64,000 nucleotides of DNA from an uncultured Alphaproteobacteria bacterium (GCA_934277945.1 CAKQWA010000003.1:162575-226574); one strand, 5' to 3'. Numbered from the stretch's first letter, positions 50,484 through 60,261 are shown. Notes: generated by a model from the letters alone, not told the origin. Translations and numbers: made by a program.

Positions 50484-51353
50484 ATGTTACAGGAAAAGCA
50501 TATTTTGACAATCGTGTGTCCCGACAAAACGGGCATTGCGGCGAAAGTGTTTTCTTTCATCGCGCAAGAGGGCGGCTTTGTCGTCGAAGCGGCGCAGTTC
50601 GGCGACGCGGTCAGCAATCTGTTCTTTATGCGCATCGTCTTCACGACGCAGACCGAACAGCCGTTTGCGCCCGAATTCAAGGAAAAATTCCGCGCCATCG
50701 GCGACGAATACGCAATGGACTGGAAACTGTACGACGGCTTGAAGCCCGCGCGTCTGCTGATTTTGGTGTCCAAGGAAAGCCATTGCCTGAACGATTTGTT
50801 CCAGCGTTGGAAAACGGGGCTGTTGAACGTCGACATCGCCGCCGTCGTGTCGAACCACGAGGATATGCGCGATTTCGTCGAATGGCACAAAATCCCGTAT
50901 CATTACCTGCCGCTGCCGAAAGGGTCGTCCTTTGAAGAAAAGCGCGCGCAGGAAAACAAAATCTTGGCGCTGGCGGACTCCTACAACGTCGATCTGGTCG
51001 TTCTGGCGCGCTATATGCAGATTTTGTCCGACGAAATGTGCGCGTCGCTGGCGGGCAGATGCATCAACATCCACCATTCGTTTCTGCCCAGTTTCAAGGG
51101 CGCGCGCCCGTATCATCAGGCGTACGAGCGCGGCGTGAAACTGATCGGCGCGACGGCGCACTACGTCACGGCGGATTTGGACGAGGGTCCCATTATCGAA
51201 CAGGCGGTCGAGCGCGTCGACCACACGAACACGCCCGAACAACTGGTCGCCATGGGCAAGGATTTGGAAAACATTGTTTTATCCAAAGCGGTGCGGTATC
51301 ATACTGAAAGAAGAATCTTGCCGAACGGTCGCCGCACGGTCGTTTTCAAATAA
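50484..51353 (+). CDS. purU: Formyltetrahydrofolate deformylase
   Basis: A 289-residue enzyme. It has an N-terminal ACT domain (LTIVCPDKTGIAAKVFSFIA) and a formyltransferase-fold domain with INIHHSFLPSFKGARPYHQA and GATAHYVTADLDEGPII, holding the Asn-His-Asp catalytic set. The ACT domain and length separate it from PurN. It releases formate and tetrahydrofolate from 10-formyl-THF, balancing one-carbon pools for purine and glycine synthesis. It follows mfd directly. Confidence 0.94.
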   Translation: MLQEKHILTIVCPDKTGIAAKVFSFIAQEGGFVVEAAQFGDAVSNLFFMRIVFTTQTEQPFAPEFKEKFRAIGDEYAMDWKLYDGLKPARLLILVSKESHCLNDLFQRWKTGLLNVDIAAVVSNHEDMRDFVEWHKIPYHYLPLPKGSSFEEKRAQENKILALADSYNVDLVVLARYMQILSDEMCASLAGRCINIHHSFLPSFKGARPYHQAYERGVKLIGATAHYVTADLDEGPIIEQAVERVDHTNTPEQLVAMGKDLENIVLSKAVRYHTERRILPNGRRTVVFK

Positions 51354-51365
51354 AGGATTTTTGCC

Positions 51366-52907
51366 ATGAAAAAAGTGATGCTTCCCCTAGCCGCCCTGTT
51401 TATGCTTTCCGCGCCGCCCGCGTCCGCTTCCATCGACGAAGCGTTGCAGGCGATGAAAGAAAAGGATTACAACTTCGCCGCGACGGAGTTTAACCGTTTG
51501 ATTACGGAGGAAAACAACGCCGAAGCGATGTACAATCTGGCGCTGATGTACGAACAGGGCTTGGGGCTGGTCACGGACGAAGCCGAGTATATGCGCCTGC
51601 TGCGCCAATCTGCCGAAAGGGGCTACGACAAGGCGGCGCTGAAACTCGGCACGCTGTATTATTCGGGCAAAAACGGGCTGGCGAAAAGTTATCCCGAAGC
51701 GTACAAGTGGTTTAAAGCCGCCGCCGACAAAGGCAATTTCACCGCGCAGTACAACGTCGGCATGATGACCGAGCAGGGCGTCGGCGACGTCGTGCAAAAG
51801 GATTTGGTCAAGGCGTTTCAATACTACTTGAAATCCGGCAAGCAGGGGTATTATCTGGCGCAAAACGCCTTGGGGCGCATGTACGTTGAGGGCGTCGGCA
51901 CAACGCAGAACTACGCGCGCGGCATGGCGTGGTATCGTCTGGCGGCGGATCAGGGACACGTCGATTCCCAAATGAAACTGGCGGAACTGTTCGCCAACAT
52001 CAACGTCAAAGGCTTGCCGTACAATCTGGCTTACGCGCACGTTTATTACAACATCGTCGCCGCGTACGCGCAATCGCCGTATCGGGAAGACGCCATAGGC
52101 AAGCGCGATCAACTGATTCAAAAAATGCGGGTCGAGGAAATTCAGACGGCGCAACAAATCGCGCAAAGTTGGAAAAAGAAAAACCGCTTGGAATCCTTTC
52201 CGCCGGAAAATTTCGATTCAATCGCTTTTCTGGATGACGAAGTTTCCAAAAAACAGCAGGAGCAAGCCGAACGCAAGGACAAAAAAAAGCCCGTCACCGT
52301 CCTGACGAAACTGGAAGACATCTTGATTGAAACGGGAGTGTCGCGCCGCGATTTGTTCAACGCCATTGAAAAGGACGATTTTTCAAAAATCGTCGAAAAA
52401 CTGAACGCGCAGGTCGAGGAGGGACAACTTTTGCCGACGGTCGCTTTGGCGGATTTGTATTTGCTGGGGCAGGGCGTCGAATTGGACGTGAACAAAGGCA
52501 TTGATTTGTACAAAAAAGCGATCGAACACGGCAGTGCGATTGCCGCTTTCCGTCTGGCTCCCCTGTATTGTCAAGGCAACGGCGTCGAAAAAAACATGAA
52601 AGAATGTTACAAGTATTTTTCGCTTGCCGAAAAATACGCGGACGAAAATTCACGCTCCGTGACACAGCAGGCGGTCAAACTGTTGGAGGAAAATCTGCCC
52701 GAAGAACAGGTCAAAGAGTGGAAAAAGGAACTGGAAGTCTATTCCGCCGTTCCGCCCGAATCCGCCGGCGTCATCAATATGTTCAAGGAAAAATTCTTTG
52801 GCGCGAAAGACGAAAACGGCGAAGCCAAGCCGGAGGAAAAACGCGAAAAACCGACAGAACGGCAGGAACAGTCCGCCTCTTCTGCCGACGATTTGCCCGA
52901 TTTGTAA
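51366..52907 (+). CDS. Secreted Sel1-repeat protein
   Basis: A 513-residue protein with a signal peptide (KKVMLPLAALFMLSAPPASA) and at least seven Sel1-like repeats, for example AEAMYNLALMYEQGLGLVTD, AALKLGTLYYSGKNGLAKSY and AFRLAPLYCQGNGVEKNMKE. A charged coil splits the repeats around residue 300. The C-terminal ~40 residues are Glu/Lys-rich and probably disordered. Sel1 repeats are scaffolds for protein contacts in the periplasm or outside. It follows purU by 12 bp. Confidence 0.85.
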   Translation: MKKVMLPLAALFMLSAPPASASIDEALQAMKEKDYNFAATEFNRLITEENNAEAMYNLALMYEQGLGLVTDEAEYMRLLRQSAERGYDKAALKLGTLYYSGKNGLAKSYPEAYKWFKAAADKGNFTAQYNVGMMTEQGVGDVVQKDLVKAFQYYLKSGKQGYYLAQNALGRMYVEGVGTTQNYARGMAWYRLAADQGHVDSQMKLAELFANINVKGLPYNLAYAHVYYNIVAAYAQSPYREDAIGKRDQLIQKMRVEEIQTAQQIAQSWKKKNRLESFPPENFDSIAFLDDEVSKKQQEQAERKDKKKPVTVLTKLEDILIETGVSRRDLFNAIEKDDFSKIVEKLNAQVEEGQLLPTVALADLYLLGQGVELDVNKGIDLYKKAIEHGSAIAAFRLAPLYCQGNGVEKNMKECYKYFSLAEKYADENSRSVTQQAVKLLEENLPEEQVKEWKKELEVYSAVPPESAGVINMFKEKFFGAKDENGEAKPEEKREKPTERQEQSASSADDLPDL

Positions 52908-52917
52908 GGAGCGCGCC

Positions 52918-53679
52918 ATGACCGAGATTATTGAAACAACCGTGACAACGCAAACGGGACGGGTGATTTCCTGCCGTCACGTCGACGGAAAAGAACCGTG
53001 CGTCGTGTTCATGCACGGCACTTTGTCGGACAAAAACGCGTCGAAGTCGCTTTTCCTGCAAACGTTCTGCATGGAAAACGGGCAGGCTTTCTGCGCGTTT
53101 GATTTCACCGGTCACGGCGAATCTTCGGGACAGTACACGGACGCGACAATCGGCATCTGGCTGCAAGACGCGCTGACGGTGCTGGACAAGGTTGTCAAGG
53201 GCAAAGCCCTGCTGGTCGGGTCGTCCATGGGCGGCTGGATCATGCTGTTGGCGGCTTTGCTTCGTCCGGAACGCGTCGCGGCGTGTCTGGGCGTGGCGGC
53301 TGCTCCCGATTTCACGCTGGACGTGTGGGCTTCCTTTACGGACGAACAAAAAAACGCCATTCAGACAAAGGGTGTCATCTACACGCCGAACGGCTGGACG
53401 GAACAGGGCGACCCGTGGACGTACGCGCTGTTTCTGGACGCGCAAAACTATCTGGTGACGAACCGGAAAATTCCGATTGCGTGTCCCGTCGTCCTGCTTC
53501 ACGGCGACAAGGACGACTGCGTGCCTTTGGCTTCGGCGTTTAAAATCAAGGACGCGGTCACGTCCGGCGACGTGCAGGTTGTCATTCAGAAAAACGGCAC
53601 GCACCGCTTTTCTTCACCCGAGGAGTTGGATTTGGTGAAGAACGCGGTGAAATACCTGTTGAAAAAAACGGCGGTTTAA
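52918..53679 (+). CDS. Alpha/beta hydrolase
   Basis: A 253-residue alpha/beta-hydrolase fold protein. It has the oxyanion segment VFMHGTLSDKN, DFTGHGESSG, the nucleophile elbow VGSSMGGWIML (Ser of GSSMGG), the acid loop HGDKDDCVPL and the catalytic histidine in NGTHRFSS. Similarity is to esterase-like or ABHD10-like depalmitoylase members; the substrate is not known. ATG at 52918 with AAGGAGCGCGCC upstream was preferred over a longer frame inside the Sel1 gene. The end overlaps the convergent flavodoxin gene by 4 bp. Confidence 0.82.
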   Translation: MTEIIETTVTTQTGRVISCRHVDGKEPCVVFMHGTLSDKNASKSLFLQTFCMENGQAFCAFDFTGHGESSGQYTDATIGIWLQDALTVLDKVVKGKALLVGSSMGGWIMLLAALLRPERVAACLGVAAAPDFTLDVWASFTDEQKNAIQTKGVIYTPNGWTEQGDPWTYALFLDAQNYLVTNRKIPIACPVVLLHGDKDDCVPLASAFKIKDAVTSGDVQVVIQKNGTHRFSSPEELDLVKNAVKYLLKKTAV

Positions 53680-54299
53680 TCCGTCGGCAATTCGTTCAGC
53701 CACGCGGACACTTTGTTGCCGACCGCTTGATCGTATTCGGCGGGCAGATTGTTGAACTGTGCGCCTTTCAGCACGACGGCGTTTTTGGCGTTGGCGGCGA
53801 AATCCTCGAAAAACGCGCCGGCGTTGCTTCCCTGCGTTGAAAAGGGGACGACCTTTTTGCCCGCGAAATCCGTTTGCGTCAGGTAGGACAGCGCGGGCGT
53901 GGCGATTGTGTACCACCAAACCGGCGCGCCGACGAAAATAATGTCGTAACCGGCGGGAGATGGCAGATTGCCGGCGATTTCCGGATACTGCTTGCCTTTA
54001 AGCGATTTTTTGACCGCGATGTGAAGCGCCGCGCCTTTGGGAAGCGGCTCTTTCGTTTCGATGACGGCGACATCAGCCCCCGTTCTGTCGGCGATTTTGC
54101 GCGCGATGTCCGCCGTGCGCCCCGTCAGCGAATAATAGACGACCAGCGTTTTCGGATACGGCTTGACGGTGGTCTGTCCGTCGGCTTCAAACGCCGCCAT
54201 TTCCTTTTTGTTGCGCAGATTGACGCGGCAGATGTGAATACCCGCGGCGCACAGCCCGATGAAAACCGGAATGACAAGTGCGCCGAATATGTATTTCAT
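53676..54299 (-). CDS. Membrane-anchored flavodoxin
   Basis: A 207-residue protein with an N-terminal membrane helix (YIFGALVIPVFIGLCAAGI) and a flavodoxin domain: the FMN-phosphate loop YYSLTGRTADIARKI, the aromatic loop GAPVWWYTIATPALSY, and FSTQGSNAGAFFED. It probably carries electrons at the membrane. The family is the flavodoxin_4 type often linked to small reductases. Its partner is not in the window. Confidence 0.85.
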   Translation of the reverse strand: MKYIFGALVIPVFIGLCAAGIHICRVNLRNKKEMAAFEADGQTTVKPYPKTLVVYYSLTGRTADIARKIADRTGADVAVIETKEPLPKGAALHIAVKKSLKGKQYPEIAGNLPSPAGYDIIFVGAPVWWYTIATPALSYLTQTDFAGKKVVPFSTQGSNAGAFFEDFAANAKNAVVLKGAQFNNLPAEYDQAVGNKVSAWLNELPTD

Positions 54300-54311
54300 G
54301 AACTTTCTCCT

Positions 54312-54974
54312 TTAATGGTAGAACGTGGGCTCCATACGGATGACGACGCGGCGGTTGCGTTCCTGATTGTGCAAGATAGGCTGACCGTAAGCGTCGTTGT
54401 TCGGGTATTTCGGCTGAATGTCAGCCATGCCGACGGCGCGGAAACGTTCGGGATTCATGTTGTTGTCGGTGAAATAGCGCACGACGGCGGCGGCTCTGCC
54501 CGCGGACAGTTCCCAGTTCGACGGGAATGCGGACGTGTTAATCGGAGAGTCGTCCGTATGCCCTTGGATTTCAAAGCGGAATTTGTTGTAGCGCGGGGCT
54601 TTGATGGTGGACATGATTTTGTTCAGGGCGTTGAGAGCCTGCGGCTTCAAGCGCGCCGACCCGCTGTCGAAAAAGGCGGCGGCGGGGATTTCCAGCGTCA
54701 AGCCGGCTTGGTCGTTGCCCAGCGTGATGTCCATTTCCGACGACAGCATCGTGATGTCTTCCGCCAAGTCGGCGGACAGCATGGCGACGGGCTGTTCGAC
54801 GGGTTCTTTTTTCCATTCCTGCGAAATGCCCTGTTTGATTTGCTCGAACAGGACGACGTCGACTTTCGACACCGCCATCATCATGACGAAAAAGCACAGC
54901 AGCAGCGTCACCATGTCGCTGTAAGTGGACATCCAGTCTTCGTCGATTTTATCGTCTTTTTTCGGCGGCATCAT
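54312..54974 (-). CDS. motB: Flagellar motor protein MotB
   Basis: A 220-residue stator protein. The single membrane helix WMSTYSDMVTLLLCFFVMMM carries the ion-binding aspartate Asp20. The C-terminal OmpA-like peptidoglycan-binding domain has FEIQGHTDDSPINTSAFPSN and ELSAGRAAAVVRYF. The stator anchors to the cell wall and couples ion flow to rotor movement. It lies 17 bp downstream of motA. The 4 Met-rich N-terminal residues allow two start choices. Confidence 0.9.
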   Translation of the reverse strand: MMPPKKDDKIDEDWMSTYSDMVTLLLCFFVMMMAVSKVDVVLFEQIKQGISQEWKKEPVEQPVAMLSADLAEDITMLSSEMDITLGNDQAGLTLEIPAAAFFDSGSARLKPQALNALNKIMSTIKAPRYNKFRFEIQGHTDDSPINTSAFPSNWELSAGRAAAVVRYFTDNNMNPERFRAVGMADIQPKYPNNDAYGQPILHNQERNRRVVIRMEPTFYH

Positions 54975-54991
54975 GGCTTAAAAAACCTCCG

Positions 54992-55780
54992 TCAATGCAT
55001 ATCGCGGTCAATCAGGAAGTGCTGGTCGGGATCAAGGAACGCGTTGATTTTATCCTGAATGAAGCGCGGACTTTTGCGTTCGGCGATGGACACGCAAGCT
55101 TCAATCATCAGCATATTGCGGAACAGCGTGTCGTCGGCGCGCTGCGTCAGTTTCGTCATGGCGGGCAGATAAAGCAGACGCGCGGCGATAATGCCGTACA
55201 GGGTTGTAATCAACGCCACCGCCATACCCGTGCCGATAGACGACGGATCTGCCATGTTGCCTAGCATGACGATCAAGCCGATCAGCGTGCCGAGCATGCC
55301 GAATGCGGGGGTGTTGCCGCCCAGATTCTTCAACACGTCGATTTTCTGCACCTTGCGCTGATATTCGCCGTAAGCGGATTCTTTAAGGATTTCGCGGATG
55401 TCGGCGGGGGAATAGCCCGTGATGACCAAGTCGATGCTGTACCGCGTGAACGGGTCGAGCCCGACGGCGTTCTGCGCGTCGTTTTCCAATCCCTGCATCC
55501 CGTTTTTCTGCACGATGTACGCCCAGCGGATGATGCGTCCCACTTCGTCCTTGTACGACAGGGTCGCAGGCGGCTTTTTGAACATATCGCCGAGCAGGCG
55601 GAAGGAATAAAAGACGTCTTTGGCTTCGTAAGCGATGAACATCGCCATGTACGAACCGCCCAGAACGACGATGATCGACGGCAAATCGACGAACACGCCG
55701 GGGTTGGACGTCGACAGAAAAATAGTGAGAACGATTAACAGCCAACCCGTGATGAAACCGAAAATACTGCTGCCTGACAT
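54992..55780 (-). CDS. motA: Flagellar motor protein MotA/PomA
   Basis: A 262-residue polytopic stator protein with four membrane spans. The conserved NTPAFGMLGTLIGLIVML and GTGMAVALITTLYGIIAARL stretches form spans 3 and 4, including the key proline. The cytoplasmic loop with charged residues that contact FliG is present. The length (about 260) is closer to PomA-type stators than to the ~295-residue Escherichia-type MotA; ion type cannot be decided. It is followed by motB. Confidence 0.92.
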   Translation of the reverse strand: MSGSSIFGFITGWLLIVLTIFLSTSNPGVFVDLPSIIVVLGGSYMAMFIAYEAKDVFYSFRLLGDMFKKPPATLSYKDEVGRIIRWAYIVQKNGMQGLENDAQNAVGLDPFTRYSIDLVITGYSPADIREILKESAYGEYQRKVQKIDVLKNLGGNTPAFGMLGTLIGLIVMLGNMADPSSIGTGMAVALITTLYGIIAARLLYLPAMTKLTQRADDTLFRNMLMIEACVSIAERKSPRFIQDKINAFLDPDQHFLIDRDMH

Positions 55781-55948
55781 TATGCATCCTTTGAAAAGAT
55801 ATAAAAAAAGAATTCATAACCTTTGTACCATAAAGAAACGTCAAAAACAAAGCCCCTTTTTTGTTTTTTGGGCGCAACGGAGCGGAAAGTTGTTTTTTAT
55901 AGTGGATTTTTCCCGATTTTTTATATATAAACGAATAGTTTTTTATAA

Positions 55949-58480
55949 AGCACAGGTGCCGCTCTGATATCGTTCATTGAAAACAACTCGACCGCCGTTT
56001 TAAAAATTGACGCTTCCGGCATCATTTTGTCGGCGAACGCGGTCGCCCATAAAATATTCGGGTATCCCGACGATTTCCTCGTCGGTTGCGAAATCAGAAA
56101 AATTCTTCCCGCGGCGGCGGCTTCGGACGGCGCGCCTTTGGGCAAACTGACCGCGCTGACCGTGTCGGATCAGGTGAACACGCTGGAAACCGTCGCTTTG
56201 CGCAAGGACGACACGGAATTCGCCGTCGAACTGGTGTTGAGCGCGGCGGACACGCGCGGCGGCGTGCAGTACATCTGTCAGGTGCGCGACGTGTCGGGAC
56301 GGCAGTTCACGGACAGCATGGATTCCATTCTGCACACGGCGTTGCGGCGCGTTTTGCGCGGTCAGTCGCCGGCGCAGTTCTGCGGACCCGTGTGCGAAAA
56401 ACTGGTCGATTTGCTGGATTGTCCGCTGGTGTGGATCGGCACGAAAGAGGACGACGGTTCCGTCAACGTGTGCGCCCGCGCGGGCAAAATGGCGGAGGGA
56501 TTCCCCGCAAAGCCTGTCCGCTGGGACGATCCGCGCGAAACGTTCGGACCGACCGGATACGTCATCCGCTCCAAAAAAACGACCGTCGTGTCGCTGGAAG
56601 GCGATAAAATCGTCGATGCGGACGGCAGCGAGCACGTCCGGCAGATTATCTGCTTCCCGCTGATTTCGCATCGCGGGGTCGAGGGCGTTTTGGAAATTCA
56701 TTCCAGATTCGGCAAAATGGATTTGGGCACGTTGCAGCGTTTGGAAACGTTCTCTTTGCGCCTTGCCCTGTCTTTGCAAATCGCGCAAGACCAGAAAAAC
56801 CTGCGCTTGCAGGAAGCCAGCCTTTTGTCGTCGCCGTCCCCCATTTTCTTTACGGACACGAACGGCGTCGTTTTCTGGGTCAACAAGGCTTTCACGAAGT
56901 TGAGCGGATACCGCGAGGACGAGATTTTAAACAGCAAAATCAGCGTGTTGAAATCGGGTATTCAGGACGCGGCTTTTTACGAAAATTTGTGGTCGACGAT
57001 CAAGGCGGGCAAAACGTGGCGCGGTGAAATCGTCGAACGGCACAAAACCGGCTCTTTGTTCACGGTCGAGCAGGTCATCGCCCCCGTTTTCGACGCGAAC
57101 GGGCAGATTTCCCATTTCGTCGCCATTCAGGAAGACGTGACGGAGCGCAAAAACGCCGAGGGACGTATTCAGCATCTGGCGAATTACGACCAGCTGACCG
57201 GATTGCCCAACCGCCGCCTGTTCCGCGAACAACTGAACGAAATCATCGAGCGCGCCAAAAAATACAACACGAAAGTCGCGCTGTTGTTCGCCGATTTGAC
57301 GAATTTCAACCGCATTAACGACACGCTGGGACACGCGGCGGGCGACAAACTGCTGAAAGCGATTGCCGACCGGCTGGCGCGCTTGGTTTCCAACAACGAT
57401 TTTCTGGCGCGCATCGGCGGCGACGAATTCGCCATCGTGTCCGAAAACATCGCGAACGCCGAAGCGGTCGCCGTCAAAGCGCGTTCCATGATTGAAACGA
57501 TTTTGGCGCCGATGCAGATTGAAAACGTCGAAGTCAACGTCGGCGCGTGCGTCGGCATTGCGATTTGCCCCGACGACGAGGTCGAACCCGAACGGCTGGT
57601 CAATTTCACGGACATGGCTTTGCACAAAGCCGTGCGCTCGTCGCCGAACAGTTATTTCTTCTTTTCGCAGGAAATGAACGCGGAAACGGCGGAACGGCTG
57701 TCATTGGAGCATGATTTGCGCCGCGCGCTCGCCAATAACGAATTCGTGCTGTACTATCAGCCGCAACTGGACTTGAAAACGGGCAAAATCCTGTCTTTCG
57801 AGGCGCTGATTCGCTGGATTAACGCCGAGCGCGGCATGGTGTCGCCCATGAAGTTCATTCCGATTGCCGAAGATACGGGGCTGATCATTCCCATCGGCAG
57901 TTGGGTGCTTCAAGAGGCTTTGCGCCAGATGACGCAATGGGACGCGCAGGGGTTGCCGCCGTTCAGCGTCGCGGTCAATCTGTCCGTCGTGCAGTTCCAG
58001 CAGGACGATTTGGCTTCCGGCGTGGAGGAGGCGTTGAAACGCTACAATATGCCGTCCAGCCGTCTGGAATTGGAATTGACGGAAAGCGTTGTCATGCAGG
58101 ACGCGCAAAAAGCGGGCAACGTGCTGTCGCGACTGTCGAACGTCGGCATCAAACTGGCGATTGACGATTTCGGCACGGGCTATTCGTCGTTGAGTTACTT
58201 GAAGCGTTTCGCCGTCAACCGTTTGAAAATCGACCAGTCTTTCGTGCGCGACATGACGTCGAACAGCGACGACGCGGAAATCGCGCAGGCGATTATCAAT
58301 CTGGGGCACACGCTGGGATTGGAAATCGTGTCGGAGGGCGTGGAAACGCCGGAACAGTTGAATCTGCTGAAACGACAGGGATGTGACGTCATTCAGGGCT
58401 ACTACGTCGGCAAGCCGATGCCCGCGGACATGATTCCCGACTATTTGAAATCTTTCGATTTGAAAAAGATTTCGTCGTAA
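55949..58480 (+). CDS. PAS-GAF-PAS-GGDEF-EAL cyclic-di-GMP protein
   Basis: A c-di-GMP turnover protein of more than 817 residues. An N-terminal PAS domain (FIENNSTAVLKIDASGIILS), a GAF-like domain (about 105-245), a second PAS (FFTDTNGVVFWVNKAFTKLS) with PAC, a GGDEF domain (GGDEF at 464-468, counted from TTG 56027) and an EAL domain (Glu592-Ala-Leu594) follow in order. Both catalytic motifs are intact. PAS homology clearly extends upstream of TTG 56027 to the stop at 55946, but that stretch has no ATG, GTG or TTG. A CTG at 55964 with AGG 7 bp upstream is a candidate start. It is divergent from motA-motB, which fits motility control. Confidence 0.88.
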   Translation, partial: STGAALISFIENNSTAVLKIDASGIILSANAVAHKIFGYPDDFLVGCEIRKILPAAAASDGAPLGKLTALTVSDQVNTLETVALRKDDTEFAVELVLSAADTRGGVQYICQVRDVSGRQFTDSMDSILHTALRRVLRGQSPAQFCGPVCEKLVDLLDCPLVWIGTKEDDGSVNVCARAGKMAEGFPAKPVRWDDPRETFGPTGYVIRSKKTTVVSLEGDKIVDADGSEHVRQIICFPLISHRGVEGVLEIHSRFGKMDLGTLQRLETFSLRLALSLQIAQDQKNLRLQEASLLSSPSPIFFTDTNGVVFWVNKAFTKLSGYREDEILNSKISVLKSGIQDAAFYENLWSTIKAGKTWRGEIVERHKTGSLFTVEQVIAPVFDANGQISHFVAIQEDVTERKNAEGRIQHLANYDQLTGLPNRRLFREQLNEIIERAKKYNTKVALLFADLTNFNRINDTLGHAAGDKLLKAIADRLARLVSNNDFLARIGGDEFAIVSENIANAEAVAVKARSMIETILAPMQIENVEVNVGACVGIAICPDDEVEPERLVNFTDMALHKAVRSSPNSYFFFSQEMNAETAERLSLEHDLRRALANNEFVLYYQPQLDLKTGKILSFEALIRWINAERGMVSPMKFIPIAEDTGLIIPIGSWVLQEALRQMTQWDAQGLPPFSVAVNLSVVQFQQDDLASGVEEALKRYNMPSSRLELELTESVVMQDAQKAGNVLSRLSNVGIKLAIDDFGTGYSSLSYLKRFAVNRLKIDQSFVRDMTSNSDDAEIAQAIINLGHTLGLEIVSEGVETPEQLNLLKRQGCDVIQGYYVGKPMPADMIPDYLKSFDLKKISS

Positions 58481-58555
58481 CGCCGCGCATAAGCGAAATT
58501 TTAACAAACAGGGCGCATAATCAACAAAACTGCAACGTTTTGTTTCGGGTGATTC

Positions 58556-59557
58556 ATGCCGTACAGAAAAGACGAAGATCTGGAATTTCTGCAATACTGT
58601 TCCGACGACCAGCTGAAAGATTTGGCGGATATTTTGATTTATACGCCGAAAGGCTCGAAACGCTGGTCTGATTCTTTAAGCAAAAACAAGGTGTTCAAGC
58701 AGGCGCAGGAAACGGGGCGCTATTCAATGGCTTGGAAGCAGATTGCCGGCGAATTTCAACGCTACGGCGGGGACACGATCGCCAATCTGATTCGCGGCAA
58801 CGCGGGTGTGACGTACCGCGTCATCTTGCGCGATTTGTGCGCCGATTTAAAAGTCGATTACGATTCCGGCATGGAAATCGAGGAGATTGAAGAAGCGTTC
58901 ACCATGGGGATTTTCGAGCGCGCCTTGCAGGGCATGACCGCCGAGGAACGCAAGCGTTTCGTCGCCAATCCGGATTTGCTGATCGAGGGGGAAAATTACA
59001 CCGTTCCCGCGCTGATGAGTTCGCTGATGCTGTTGTTCAGCACAAACGCCGTCGCCGCGTACAGCATCACGATGACGCTGGTCAACGCGATTTGCGACGC
59101 TTTTTTGGGCAGGGTGCTGACGTACGCCGCGTCGCAAACGGTCATGCGTTCGCTGATGGTTTTTTCCGGTCCTGTCGGTTGGACGCTGAATTTCGCGCTG
59201 TTCCTGCCGCTGTTGACCGGTCCGAATAAAAAGGTCGTTTTGCTGGCGGCTTTGTACATCGCGACGTTGCGCCGCTCGACCTATATGGCGGAAGACGACG
59301 AGAAAAACGCCTACTTGCAGCGCGTCATGGAAGCGAAATCCAAAGGCGAGAACATTGAAGAATCTGTCGGATTTTTCAGCGTCGGGGTCAAGCGCGCCGA
59401 CCGCAATATGCTGGAAAGCACCGAGCAGAAGAAAAAGGATTCCACGCGCGGCGTGAAAAAGAATCGTCCTAAGGAAATCATTAAAAGCAAGGCGAAGCCG
59501 CGCCCGTTCATGCGCCGCATCCGCGTGGACAAAGACCGCGAAATGCAGAAAAGTTGA
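58556..59557 (+). CDS. YaaW-like (UPF0174) protein with DUF3944
   Basis: A 333-residue protein. The N-terminus (YRKDEDLEFLQYCSDDQLKD) is the short DUF3944 segment; the middle (YGGDTIANLIRGNAGVTYRV) and the helical membrane-like part (VPALMSSLMLLFSTNAVAAY to GPVGWTLNFALFL) match the YaaW/UPF0174 family. The C-terminal ~60 residues are strongly basic (KSKAKPRPFMRRIRVDKD) and unlike the short Escherichia protein. Function of the family is unknown. Confidence 0.78.
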   Translation: MPYRKDEDLEFLQYCSDDQLKDLADILIYTPKGSKRWSDSLSKNKVFKQAQETGRYSMAWKQIAGEFQRYGGDTIANLIRGNAGVTYRVILRDLCADLKVDYDSGMEIEEIEEAFTMGIFERALQGMTAEERKRFVANPDLLIEGENYTVPALMSSLMLLFSTNAVAAYSITMTLVNAICDAFLGRVLTYAASQTVMRSLMVFSGPVGWTLNFALFLPLLTGPNKKVVLLAALYIATLRRSTYMAEDDEKNAYLQRVMEAKSKGENIEESVGFFSVGVKRADRNMLESTEQKKKDSTRGVKKNRPKEIIKSKAKPRPFMRRIRVDKDREMQKS

Positions 59558-59566
59558 AAGCGCGGG

Positions 59567-60259
59567 CTATTCCGTAAAGCGATATTTGACAAGCGCTTTC
59601 AGGGCGGCGAATCCGTCTTTCCACGAAATTTTCTTGCCCTGCGCGAACGTCCTGCCTTTGTATGACACGGGGGCTTCGGCGAAGCGGAATTTGCGCTTTA
59701 ACAGTTTGGCGGTGATTTCCGGATCGAACGCAAACGAGTTTTCTTTCAGGCGGATGTCTTTCAGACAGTCCGCTTTAAACGCTTTGTAGCAGGTTTCAAC
59801 GTCGCTCAACCGCGCGTTATATATAATGTCCGCCGCCCATGTGATGAGTTTGTTGCCCCAATAGTGATGAAGCATGAAATCTTTGGTTTCGTTTTTGGCG
59901 CAAAAGCGCGTGCCGTAAACGACGTCCGCCTTGTCGTCCAGAATCAGTTGCAAAAGGGGGGTGTAGTCGGCGGGGTCGTATTCCAAATCGGCGTCCTGAA
60001 TGACGATGATGTCGCCCGTCGCGTTTTCAATGCCGGCGCGCACGGCGGAACCTTTGCCCTCGTTCTTTTCTTTGAAAACGACCGTGTGCCTGTCCTGATA
60101 CGATTTCAGCAATTCGCGCGACCCGTCCGTCGACCCGTCGTCCGCCAAAACGATTTGCTTTTCCAGTCCGGCGAAATCGGCGGCTTCAACGGCTTTTAAA
60201 ACCGCTTCCAAAGTAGCGATTTCGTTGTACACGGGGATGATGACGCTGACTTTTTTCAT
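59567..60259 (-). CDS. GT2 glycosyltransferase, dolichyl-phosphate mannose synthase-like
   Basis: A 230-residue GT-A fold enzyme. It starts KKVSVIIPVYNEIATLEAVL, and has VLADDGSTDGSRELL, GKGSAVRAGIENATGDIIVI and the metal-binding DADLEYDPADY. The length and DADLEYDP motif fit DPM1-like enzymes that move a sugar from a nucleotide to a polyprenyl phosphate at the membrane; no membrane anchor is present. It follows a 58-residue gene with a 2 bp gap. Confidence 0.88.
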   Translation of the reverse strand: MKKVSVIIPVYNEIATLEAVLKAVEAADFAGLEKQIVLADDGSTDGSRELLKSYQDRHTVVFKEKNEGKGSAVRAGIENATGDIIVIQDADLEYDPADYTPLLQLILDDKADVVYGTRFCAKNETKDFMLHHYWGNKLITWAADIIYNARLSDVETCYKAFKADCLKDIRLKENSFAFDPEITAKLLKRKFRFAEAPVSYKGRTFAQGKKISWKDGFAALKALVKYRFTE

Positions 60260-60261
60260 GT

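Noticed and set aside
48758..50890. Very long minus-strand frame opposite mfd and purU
   Set aside because: Same kind of antisense shadow; no domain sense and it crosses two genuine genes.
50484..51353. Calling the formyltransferase-fold gene purN
   Set aside because: The N-terminal ACT domain and 289-residue length fit PurU.
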